Shown one piece after another: positions 6,563 to 12,955 of a DNA stretch of 25,163 nucleotides. Position 1 is the first letter of the stretch, and the number at the start of each line of letters is the position of its first letter. Made by a program: the position numbers and the translations under genes. Source of the DNA: Bacteroidales bacterium. GTDB taxonomy: Bacteria; Bacteroidota; Bacteroidia; Bacteroidales; Muribaculaceae. The stretch lies in assembly GCA_900767075.1 (NCBI GenBank), contig CAAFXX010000139.1, positions 1-25,163 on the forward strand. Direction: 5' to 3'. The notes beneath the pieces were generated by a model. That model worked only from the letters and a program-made list of their open reading frames with translations, did no database searches and was not told the DNA's origin.

Positions 6563-7774
6563 TCACGACAGCCCCAGTTCGTTTATCTTACGGTAAAGCG
6601 TTCGCATGGAGATGTTGAGTTCTTCGGCTGCCTTCTTCTTATTGCCGCCGTTGCGTGCCAGCGCCGACGCCACAGCCTCTTTCTCGGAATCCTCCACAGT
6701 CTGCTGCAGCGAGCCGTCGGCACCCGCCTCCGGTTCGGGAGTCAGCCGAAGCACATCCTCAGAAGGATATTTGATCAGCGATGTGACGCGCGACTCATTC
6801 TCCTGATGGAAACCGCCGAAACAGCCTCCGTCAGCCTCCTTGTTCCCGACGGCGGCGCGAAGCTCCCCTATCTCCCCCTTGAGGGCGAAAAGCATCTGCC
6901 ACAGCATCTCGCGCTCGGTCTCGTAATCGGTCGACGACACGGATTTGACAGGTGTGGAAAGACCGCTGTGGTCGATCGGGAGCGCCTCCATCATCACCGC
7001 GCGCGATATCTCCTCGCCGGAATGGAAGAGGGCGAGCTGGTCGACTATATTCTTGAGCTGGCGCACGTTTCCGGGCCAGCGGTAAAGCGACATGACGCGC
7101 AGTGCCTCGGGCGAGAACGTGATGGGCGACGTCATGTATTTCTCCGAGAAATCGGCGGCGAACTTGCGCGCCAGAAGGGATATGTCGTCGCCGCGGTCGT
7201 GAAGGTTGGGCACCTCGATACGGACCGTCGACAGACGGTAATAGAGATCCTCGCGGAATTTTCCCTGACGCACCGCCTCCGGAAGGTCGACATTGGTCGC
7301 CGCCACGATGCGGATATTCGTCTTCTGCACCTCCGACGAACCGACCTTCAGGAATTCTCCGGTCTCGAGCACGCGGAGCAGGCGCGCCTGCGTGGTGAGC
7401 GGCAGCTCCGCCACCTCGTCGAGGAAGACGGTTCCGCCGTCAGCCTCCTCGAAATAGCCCTTGCGCGAGGCTATGGCACCGGTAAAGGAGCCCTTCTCAT
7501 GACCGAAAAGCTCGCTGTCGATGGTACCTTCGGGAATCGCGCCGCAGTTGACGGCTATATATTTCTTATGCTTGCGTGCTCCATACTGATGGATGATCTT
7601 CGGGAAGAACTCCTTGCCGGAACCGCTCTCACCGGTCACGAGGACCGAGAGGTCGATCGGAGCCACGCGGATAGCGCGCTCCACGGCGTTGATCAGCGCC
7701 GGAGCATTGCCTATGATCGAGAAACGCTGTTTGGCGCTCTTGACCTCGGCGGGTATTTCGTTTATTTCTCGCAT
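6563..7774 (-). CDS. Sigma-54-dependent transcriptional activator lacking a receiver domain
   Basis: This 403-residue NtrC-class activator would remodel sigma-54 RNA polymerase by ATP hydrolysis. It begins almost directly with the AAA+ domain (about 18-250): Walker A GESGSGK at 48-54, the sigma-54 contact loop GSFTGA at 95-100 (a Ser variant of GAFTGA), Walker B GGTVFLDE ending at E120, and the RWPGNVRQLKN segment. A linker follows, and the C-terminus (about 375-403) is a Fis-type helix-turn-helix (KKKAAEELNISMRTLYRKI). There is no N-terminal receiver, PAS or GAF domain, so control must come from levels or a partner. Neighbours are an acyltransferase and lptE, which suggests envelope-related targets by inference only. 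Confidence 0.94.
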   Translation of the reverse strand: MREINEIPAEVKSAKQRFSIIGNAPALINAVERAIRVAPIDLSVLVTGESGSGKEFFPKIIHQYGARKHKKYIAVNCGAIPEGTIDSELFGHEKGSFTGAIASRKGYFEEADGGTVFLDEVAELPLTTQARLLRVLETGEFLKVGSSEVQKTNIRIVAATNVDLPEAVRQGKFREDLYYRLSTVRIEVPNLHDRGDDISLLARKFAADFSEKYMTSPITFSPEALRVMSLYRWPGNVRQLKNIVDQLALFHSGEEISRAVMMEALPIDHSGLSTPVKSVSSTDYETEREMLWQMLFALKGEIGELRAAVGNKEADGGCFGGFHQENESRVTSLIKYPSEDVLRLTPEPEAGADGSLQQTVEDSEKEAVASALARNGGNKKKAAEELNISMRTLYRKINELGLS

Positions 7775-7789
7775 TATTATTCTGAGTCG

Positions 7790-8632
7790 TTATTTTAACC
7801 GGGAGAGAGAGTAGGTCTGCTCGCGCAGGAAGGAACCGAGTTCCTCAAGCGAATGATACTGTGCCTGAGCTTCCGGCATGATGGGCTCGCCGATTGATAT
7901 GTGCACCTCTTTCCCGCGCATGTTGAAGAGCTCGCGCGGCAGCCGCAGGCTGCGGAGACGCCAGTCGATAAGTCCGAGGATATTGAAGAACGCCGAGTTG
8001 TGGCCATGGAAATAAATCGGTATCACGGGCACCTTCAGCTGCTGGATGAGGCGAATCACCGACGACTGCCACTCGCGGTCGCGGATATGGAGCGAGCCGT
8101 CGATCTTCGACACGGCGCCAGCCGGGAAGAACCCGAGGGGATGTCCCTCCTTCACCTGCTTCATGGCGTCGCGGATGCCCTGCATGGTCACCTTACGCTT
8201 CTCCGGGTCGTCGGTCTTGATGGCGTCGACCGGTATGAAGACTGAGCGCATTGCCGAGATGTTCCACAGGAACATGTTGACCATAACCTTATAGTCCGGA
8301 CGATGGCGCCCCACGAGGTCGATGAGGATGATGCCGTCCATGCCGCCGAAGGGATGGTTGCTGACCGTTATGAACGGACCTTCGGGGAATCTGTCGAGCA
8401 CCTCCTCGTTGTCGACGCGGAGCGTGAACTTGAATTCATCGTCGACGAGATGGCGGGCAAATGCCGCGCCCGTGTCATATGCCCAGCGGCTGTGGATGGC
8501 ATTCACTTCGTCGAGTCCAATCCAATGCATCACCCTCTCGACAGTCTTTCTGTGGTTGGCGAGAGCGGGAACTGTCTTGCATATGTCATCGGCGTTGAGT
8601 ACGTCGCCGCGTATTCCTTCGGGATATTCCAT
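7790..8632 (-). CDS. Lysophospholipid acyltransferase-family protein
   Basis: This 280-residue protein carries the PlsC-type acyltransferase signature: the catalytic His-Asp motif NHPFGGMD at 92-99 and a glycerol-phosphate-type motif FFPAGAVS at 168-175, where the usual FPEG is replaced by FPAG. No clear membrane helix is present, so it probably binds the inner membrane peripherally. The FPAG variant and the preceding N-terminal region resemble the hemolysin/OlsA-like branch, which includes O-acyltransferases of glycine or ornithine lipids in Bacteroidota (the GlsA type); that sub-assignment is an inference. It starts the minus-strand run and ends 15 bases before the sigma-54 activator. Confidence 0.85.
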   Translation of the reverse strand: MEYPEGIRGDVLNADDICKTVPALANHRKTVERVMHWIGLDEVNAIHSRWAYDTGAAFARHLVDDEFKFTLRVDNEEVLDRFPEGPFITVSNHPFGGMDGIILIDLVGRHRPDYKVMVNMFLWNISAMRSVFIPVDAIKTDDPEKRKVTMQGIRDAMKQVKEGHPLGFFPAGAVSKIDGSLHIRDREWQSSVIRLIQQLKVPVIPIYFHGHNSAFFNILGLIDWRLRSLRLPRELFNMRGKEVHISIGEPIMPEAQAQYHSLEELGSFLREQTYSLSRLK

Positions 8633-8694
8633 AACTGTATCTTTTTACTGCCTCATATGATGCGGAGCCTTTAAGACGCATCTGTTGCAAGCTG

Positions 8695-8702
8695 CAAATA
8701 TA
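8695..8702 (-). promoter_or_regulatory. Candidate -7 element for the acyltransferase operon
   Basis: On the minus strand this reads TATATTTG, matching TAnnTTTG, about 62 bases upstream of the acyltransferase start. No clear -33 TTTG is seen. Confidence 0.45.
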
Positions 8703-8743
8703 ACAAAAATAACGGATATGCAGGTCGAGAATAATCGGCTATT

Positions 8744-8751
8744 TAACTTTA
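8744..8751 (+). promoter_or_regulatory. Weak candidate -7 element for the portal-like gene
   Basis: TAACTTTA differs from TAnnTTTG at the last base and lies 34 bases before the portal-like start. If real, the gene has its own promoter divergent from the acyltransferase operon. Confidence 0.3.
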
Positions 8752-8785
8752 TCGGCAAAAATCAGACATAAAATAAGATAAAAAG

Positions 8786-10312
8786 ATGAAAGAAATTGAA
8801 AAATATCCCGACCGCACCGACCTGCTGATGCGTGCGAAAAGATGCTGGGACGCCTTGGCTCCCTTCCGCGAGGAACGCGCGCGGTGCAAGCGTTTCACCT
8901 ATGGCGACCAATGGGGCGACCTTATGCCCACCCCCTCCGGCATGGTACGCGAGGACGTATTCATCCGCAGCCAGGGGAACCTCCCCCTCAAGAACAATCT
9001 CATCAGGCGACTCGTGCGCAACGTGCTCGGTGTGTTCCGCAATTCGTGGGCGATGCCGGTCTGCCGTCCGCGCGATGCCGCCGAGGCACCGCAGGCTGGC
9101 ATTATGCAGCGGCTGCTCGAAAGCAATCTTGAGACGAACCGTCTGGAGGAGCTGTATGCCCGCACGCTCGAGGAGTTCTTGATAAGCGGTATGGCTGTCC
9201 ACCGCAAATGGTTCGGACAGAGAGGGGGACGCACCGACTGCTGGACAGATTTCGTGTCGCCCGAATGTTTCTTCACCGACGGTATGTCGCGCGATTTCCG
9301 GGGCTGGGACCAGACTATGGCGGGCGAGATCCACGATATGTCGTTCGACGAGCTATGCGCTGCCTTCGCCGGAAGTGAAAGCGACCGCCGGCGGCTTCGC
9401 ACCATTTATGCCGACTCGGTCGACGCCGACGGCTCGATGGTCCTGCATTCCGTGGGAACCACGAATTCCTCCAACATCGACTTCCTGTTGGCACGGGAGC
9501 CGGGGCGCTGCCGGGTCATAGAGGTCTGGACACGCGAGTTCGTGACCGTCCGCCGTGTCACCAAAGAGCAGTGGTTCTTCCATTTCCTCACGCCGACCGG
9601 CGAGGTGCTCGGCAGCGGCAAATCCCCTTACCGTCACGGACGTCATCCTTATGTGATCAAGGCATATCCCTTTATCGACGGAGAGATCCATTCTTTCGTG
9701 TCGGACATCATCGACCAGCAGAAATTCACCAACCGCCTGATTTCCATGTATGACTGGATCCTGAGGGCATCAGCGAAAGGCGTATTGCTCTTTCCGGAGG
9801 AAGCCCTTCCCGACGGCATCGACATCGCCGACATAGCCCGCGAATGGAGCCGCTTCAACGGCGTGATAATCTTCAGCCCCAAACCGGGCACGCCGCTGCC
9901 GCAACAGGTAAGCTCGAAATGCTCCGACATCGGCATCACGGAGCTTCTGAACATCCAGATGAAAATGATGGAGGATATCTCGGGCGTGAACGGCGCCCTG
10001 CAAGGGAAACTCGACAACGCCTCGATGAGCGGCACCCTCTACAGCCAGCAGACGCGCAACTCGATGATTGCGCTTGCCGACCTGCTGCGCTCATACGCCG
10101 ACTTCATCATCGAAGGCACCCGGGCTGACGCCTCCAACATCCGCCAGTTCTACACCCCGCGCCGCATCGCCGCCATCACCGGCACCACCTCGCCTGTGTC
10201 ATCGCCGGGATCATCGTCGGAATCATCATTGGGATCGTCACCCCTCGCCGACACCGACCTCTTCTTCGACAACACCCTCGACTTCTCCTTCACCTTCCCC
10301 ACCTCCACCTGA
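8786..10312 (+). CDS. Solitary phage portal-like protein (P22-type fold)
   Basis: This intact 508-residue frame resembles tailed-phage portal proteins, the dodecameric ring through which DNA enters the capsid. Supporting segments are the N-terminal RAKRCWDALAPFREE leading to YGDQW (38-42), NLPLKNNLIRRLVRNVLGVF (about 65-85), SDIIDQQKFTNRLISMYDW from 306, and MMEDISGVNGALQGKLDN followed by MSGTLYSQQTR (about 395-430), typical of the portal stem and crown helices. The last 45 residues are Ser/Gly/Thr-rich low-complexity sequence. No terminase, protease, capsid or tail gene lies on either side. Codon use looks like the flanking housekeeping genes. It could be a domesticated gene, a remnant or a piece of a larger element; the cellular role is unknown. 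The call rests on pattern recognition only. Confidence 0.68.
   Translation: MKEIEKYPDRTDLLMRAKRCWDALAPFREERARCKRFTYGDQWGDLMPTPSGMVREDVFIRSQGNLPLKNNLIRRLVRNVLGVFRNSWAMPVCRPRDAAEAPQAGIMQRLLESNLETNRLEELYARTLEEFLISGMAVHRKWFGQRGGRTDCWTDFVSPECFFTDGMSRDFRGWDQTMAGEIHDMSFDELCAAFAGSESDRRRLRTIYADSVDADGSMVLHSVGTTNSSNIDFLLAREPGRCRVIEVWTREFVTVRRVTKEQWFFHFLTPTGEVLGSGKSPYRHGRHPYVIKAYPFIDGEIHSFVSDIIDQQKFTNRLISMYDWILRASAKGVLLFPEEALPDGIDIADIAREWSRFNGVIIFSPKPGTPLPQQVSSKCSDIGITELLNIQMKMMEDISGVNGALQGKLDNASMSGTLYSQQTRNSMIALADLLRSYADFIIEGTRADASNIRQFYTPRRIAAITGTTSPVSSPGSSSESSLGSSPLADTDLFFDNTLDFSFTFPTST
10199..10246 (+). repeat. Imperfect 12-bp tandem repeat in the portal-like gene tail
   Basis: Four consecutive 12-base units begin TCATCG, TCATCG, TCATCA and TCGTCA. 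They encode a Ser-rich tract (SSPG, SSSE, SSLG, SSPL). The unit length keeps the frame. Confidence 0.7.
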
Positions 10313-10340
10313 TCTATATTGCCATACCGCCGCGACCTCC

Positions 10341-10388
10341 AAATTCACCTACGACAACCATAGCCTTAAAGTTGCCATAGGTGAATTT
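10341..10388. repeat. 11-bp inverted repeat after the portal-like gene
   Basis: AAATTCACCTA (10341-10351) pairs perfectly with TAGGTGAATTT (10378-10388) across 26 bases. No T-run follows on the plus strand, so it is not a classical terminator; it could be an operator or a remnant of an insertion. Confidence 0.6.
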
Positions 10389-10443
10389 GATCAAAAGCAG
10401 CAATTATCCATCACTCAATATATCATATAATAAATATTTTTAC

Positions 10444-10451
10444 TATATTTG
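10444..10451 (+). promoter_or_regulatory. Candidate -7 promoter element for the hipB-like operon
   Basis: TATATTTG matches TAnnTTTG and lies about 130 bases before the hipB-like start. The region upstream is strongly A/T-rich, and a -33 TTTG at proper spacing is not evident. Confidence 0.5.
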
Positions 10452-10495
10452 CAACATTATATGAAGTCATAGATCATAGTGACGAGTGACTAAGT

Positions 10496-10523
10496 AAGTC
10501 TGAAGTCTGAAGTCAGAAGTCAG
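10496..10523. repeat. Four tandem 7-bp units upstream of hipB-like gene
   Basis: The heptamer AAGTCTG occurs twice, followed directly by AAGTCAG twice. The array is also partly self-complementary (GTCTGA against TCAGAC), so it could fold into an imperfect hairpin or act as an array of protein-binding half-sites between the candidate promoter and the gene. Confidence 0.85.
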
Positions 10524-10581
10524 ACAAAAGAATGAGGCTTACTTCATAACTAATAACTCTGACTTAAAACTTATAGAAGCA

Positions 10582-10899
10582 ATGGCAAAGAATACTATGG
10601 GGACTAAGTTGCCCCGGAAACTGGAGCAGAAAATGGCTCTTATTGGTGAGCAGATTAAGCTCGCCCGTTTGCGCCGTAACCTTTCTATTGCGCAAGTCGC
10701 TGAACGTGCGACCTGTTCCCCTCTTACTGTTAACCGCATCGAGAAAGGTTCCCCGACAGTCTCAATCGGCATTTATGCCCGTGTTCTTTATGCCCTGCAA
10801 CTCGATGACGACCTTCTTTTGATTGCCAAGGAAGACGCCCTCGGACGCAACTTGCAGGATTTAAGTCTAAAACATCGCCAGAGAGCCAATAAGAAATGA
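10582..10899 (+). CDS. XRE-family HTH regulator, HipB-like antitoxin
   Basis: This 105-residue protein contains an XRE/Cro-type helix-turn-helix at about 20-78 (IKLARLRRNLSIAQVAERA, then SPLTVNRIEKG, then YARVLYALQLDDDLL). The pattern matches HipB-like partners of HipA kinases. HipB proteins bind operator repeats at their own promoter and hold HipA in an inactive complex. A basic C-terminal tail (RNLQDLSLKHRQRANKK) resembles the flexible tail of HipB. A full-length HipA gene follows two genes downstream, with a four-helix bundle gene between. The A/T-rich spacers and lower G+C look of the three genes, compared with their neighbours, suggest an acquired cassette. Confidence 0.85.
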   Translation: MAKNTMGTKLPRKLEQKMALIGEQIKLARLRRNLSIAQVAERATCSPLTVNRIEKGSPTVSIGIYARVLYALQLDDDLLLIAKEDALGRNLQDLSLKHRQRANKK

Positions 10900-10901
10900 G
10901 T

Positions 10902-10929
10902 AATTAGAAATTATTAATTAGCAATTGAG
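10902..10929. repeat. Four tandem AATT-headed heptamers between hipB-like and four-helix genes
   Basis: Units AATTAGA, AATTATT, AATTAGC and AATTGAG follow each other without gaps from 10902 to 10929. They fill nearly the whole 32-base spacer and end just before the ATG at 10932. Confidence 0.75.
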
Positions 10930-10931
10930 TG

Positions 10932-11285
10932 ATGAAACAAGAGAATGCAGTTAGGGATAAAAGTTATGCGTTTGCGAGGCGATGTGTAAAGTTGTATAAG
11001 TATCTATGCGAAGAGAAGAAAGAATATATTCTTTCTAAACAATTGCTTCGCAGCGGAACAAGCATCGGTGCAAATATTGCGGAAAGTCAATATGGCCAAA
11101 CGAAAATGGATTTTGCAAGTAAGCTGTCCATTGCTCAAAAGGAAGCCGGTGAGACCGAGTTTTGGTTGAAACTTCTTGGTGACGAAGATTACATTACAGA
11201 CATTCAGGCTGAAAGCATGTTGAAGGATTGTCGAGAATTAATACGACTTCTGCAATCCATCACAAAAACGCTCTACAACAAATAA
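10932..11285 (+). CDS. Four-helix bundle protein (S23/TIGR02436-like)
   Basis: The ATG at 10932 is preferred to the GTG directly before it, giving 117 residues. The sequence is almost wholly helical: AFARRCVKLYKYLCEEKKEY, a basic turn with LLRSGTSIGANIAESQYG, KMDFASKLSIAQKEAGETEFWLKLL and a last helix through SMLKDCRELIRLLQSI. The RSGTSIGANIAE signature is characteristic of the 23S rRNA intervening-sequence/four-helix bundle family, whose members probably bind nucleic acid; diversity-generating retroelement Avd proteins are distant relatives. Its location between a HipB-like and a HipA gene, with heptamer arrays on both sides, is the odd point. The function is unknown. Confidence 0.88.
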   Translation: MKQENAVRDKSYAFARRCVKLYKYLCEEKKEYILSKQLLRSGTSIGANIAESQYGQTKMDFASKLSIAQKEAGETEFWLKLLGDEDYITDIQAESMLKDCRELIRLLQSITKTLYNK

Positions 11286-11318
11286 TTGCTAATTGCTAAT
11301 TACTAATTACTAATTGAA
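11284..11318. repeat. Five tandem AATT-headed heptamers before hipA
   Basis: AATTGCT twice, AATTACT twice and AATTGAA once run without gaps from 11284 to 11318. The array begins within the four-helix stop codon and ends five bases before the hipA ATG. Confidence 0.88.
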
Positions 11319-11322
11319 AACA

Positions 11323-12576
11323 ATGCGAAGCATTTTTATTTACGGGGATTTTGATTGGATGGGCAAACCGATGTTGATTGGTGAGCTATCCTGTGACTCG
11401 GTGCGCGGCAATGAAACATACGGATTTTCGTATGATAAAGAATGGCTTGCCAAGTATGGCGATATTTTTCTCAGCGAGGATTTGCAAAACTATACCGGCA
11501 TCCAATACACCCGACCTGAGCGCGACATTTTCGCTTGTTTCTCCGATGCCCTCCCCGACCGCTGGGGGCGTACATTGCTGAATCGCCGGGAGCAAATTGC
11601 AGCCACCGATGAGAAGAGAGCCGTGCGAAGATTGACATCTTTCGATTATCTGATGGGAATAGATGACGCTTCACGCATGGGAGGTTTTCGATTTGCCGAA
11701 ACACCGGGGGGAAAGTTCATCAACTGTGAGGAAAGTCTTCGTGTGCCACCCTTGGCGAATGTCAAAGAACTGATGCGTGCCGCACATGAGATTGAATTGA
11801 GTGAGGAAAAGCATCTATTGCCTTCGAAAAAATGGCTCGCCCAGCTGCTGCATCCCGGAACGTCCCTCGGCGGTGCCAGACCGAAGGCATCTGTCGTTGA
11901 TGAGGACGGCAGCCTGACAGTTGCCAAGTTTCCCTCGCGCAAAGATGATTATGACATAGCCCAATGGGAGCATTTCTGTCATGTGATGGGTCGGAAGGCA
12001 GGACTGAATGTCGCCCAGACACGGACAATCGACGGTGAAGACTATCATATCCTTCTTTCAAAACGCTTCGACAGAAACAACGACGGGAAACGAATACATT
12101 TCGCCTCCGCATTGACTCTGCTCGGTTTATCCGACGGAGACAATGCCTCAACGGGTTATGGCTATACCGACATTGTCGATTTCATAATTCAGCACGGCAG
12201 CAATGTCGAGAAAAACTTAGAGGAACTATTCCGCCGCGTGGCATTCTACATCATTGTCGGCAACTCCGACGACCATTTCCGCAATCACAGCTTTCTCCTG
12301 ACACGCAAAGGATGGGAACTCTCTCCTGCATACGACATCAACCCGACTCTCGCCGACAATCAGAGTTTGTTGATCAATCGCTCCACAAGCGAATCCGACC
12401 TCAATATCCTACTTGCATCCGCCGAAGACTACATGCTATCAGCGGACAAAGCCAAAGACATCATCGGCAAGGTAAAAACCGCCATGAAATCGTGGCGTAC
12501 AGAAGCCCACAGGCTCGGACTGCCCCAGCGCGACATCGACATGTTCGCACCCCGATTCGACAAATGGATTGAATAG
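11323..12576 (+). CDS. hipA: HipA-family serine/threonine kinase toxin
   Basis: The ATG at 11323 is chosen; an in-frame TTG at 11314 lies inside the heptamer array. The 417-residue protein contains both HipA parts: an N-terminal domain (about 1-135, with GFSYDKEWL and ALPDRWGRTLL) and the kinase core. GTSLGGARPK at 179-188 is the nucleotide-binding signature. NSDDHFRNH at 314-322 carries the catalytic Asp (D316) and metal Asn (N321), and D338 in YDINPT is the second metal ligand; the spacing matches E. coli HipA D309, N314 and D332. HipA phosphorylates glutamyl-tRNA synthetase in E. coli and induces persistence, but targets differ among homologues and are unknown here. It looks intact and active. 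Confidence 0.93.
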   Translation: MRSIFIYGDFDWMGKPMLIGELSCDSVRGNETYGFSYDKEWLAKYGDIFLSEDLQNYTGIQYTRPERDIFACFSDALPDRWGRTLLNRREQIAATDEKRAVRRLTSFDYLMGIDDASRMGGFRFAETPGGKFINCEESLRVPPLANVKELMRAAHEIELSEEKHLLPSKKWLAQLLHPGTSLGGARPKASVVDEDGSLTVAKFPSRKDDYDIAQWEHFCHVMGRKAGLNVAQTRTIDGEDYHILLSKRFDRNNDGKRIHFASALTLLGLSDGDNASTGYGYTDIVDFIIQHGSNVEKNLEELFRRVAFYIIVGNSDDHFRNHSFLLTRKGWELSPAYDINPTLADNQSLLINRSTSESDLNILLASAEDYMLSADKAKDIIGKVKTAMKSWRTEAHRLGLPQRDIDMFAPRFDKWIE

Positions 12577-12613
12577 CCGGCATAGGGTATTGCCAATCAT
12601 AGGGAATAAAACC

Positions 12614-12702
12614 GTATCGGCTCAAAATAAGTGCAAATATGGCAGAAATCAGCTCAAATTGAGCCGATAATCCCATAAATTTTAGCAATTTTGAGCCGAT
12701 AC
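12614..12702. repeat. Triple GAGCCGAT inverted-repeat cluster downstream of hipA
   Basis: GTATCGGCTCAAAAT (12614-12628) is the perfect 15-bp reverse complement of 12688-12702. Midway, a third copy reads TTGAGCCGATA (12659-12669) and is itself part of a 6-1-6 palindrome GCTCAA/TTGAGC (12652-12664). One outer copy faces the other two. It may be a regulator binding site, a terminator-like structure or an integration remnant. Confidence 0.85.
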
Positions 12703-12827
12703 CTTCTCTTTGCCGTCAAAACTTATTTTTAATGTAACTCATATCAATCATTAAAAATATCACGATTCTATCTTATGCAACGGAGAGAACACGAAAGATA
12801 GTGAATGGATGGTCGAGGCTTTTTACG

Positions 12828-12859
12828 TTTGCTTGTGTCAGTTTATTTTATTACTTTTG
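12828..12859 (+). promoter_or_regulatory. Bacteroidota promoter for galKM
   Basis: The -33 box TTTG (12828-12831) is followed after 20 bases by the -7 box TACTTTTG (12852-12859), fitting the TTTG-N19-21-TAnnTTTG pattern. It lies about 97 bases upstream of galK and is the best-formed promoter in the window. Confidence 0.7.
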
Positions 12860-12955
12860 ACAATTCAAAGGAATCCAATGAAATTGTTTCGCACGAGAAG
12901 GTGAAACAAAGGCTTCGATAACTCAATTTAAACCCTATAACGACTTTTCCCCATT

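Larger units (their letters stand above)
12577..12955. other. 379-bp A/T-rich intergenic stretch, hipA to galK
   Basis: No gene is seen here. It contains an inverted-repeat cluster (12614-12702), a good promoter (12828-12859) and a roughly 90-base galK leader with a small GTTTC/GAAAC-type hairpin near 12886-12905. The stretch marks the right border of the accessory cassette. Confidence 0.7.

Noticed and set aside
6539..7798. A 419-codon open frame antisense to the sigma-54 activator, longer than the activator itself
   Set aside because: The minus-strand frame carries Walker A, GSFTGA, Walker B and a Fis HTH in order. The antisense product is rich in Arg and His with no recognisable domain, as expected of a G/C-rich shadow frame.
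10932..11285. Avd accessory protein of a diversity-generating retroelement
   Set aside because: The four-helix family overlaps with Avd, but there is no reverse transcriptase, template repeat or variable-repeat target in the window.
10496..11318. A CRISPR-like array formed by the short repeats
   Set aside because: Units are only 7 bp, contiguous and without spacers; no cas gene is present.
8786..12576. A prophage or integrative element covering the portal-like gene and hipBA
   Set aside because: No integrase, terminase, capsid, tail, lysis, relaxase or tRNA attachment site was found. Only one portal-like gene is present, so a full element cannot be supported.
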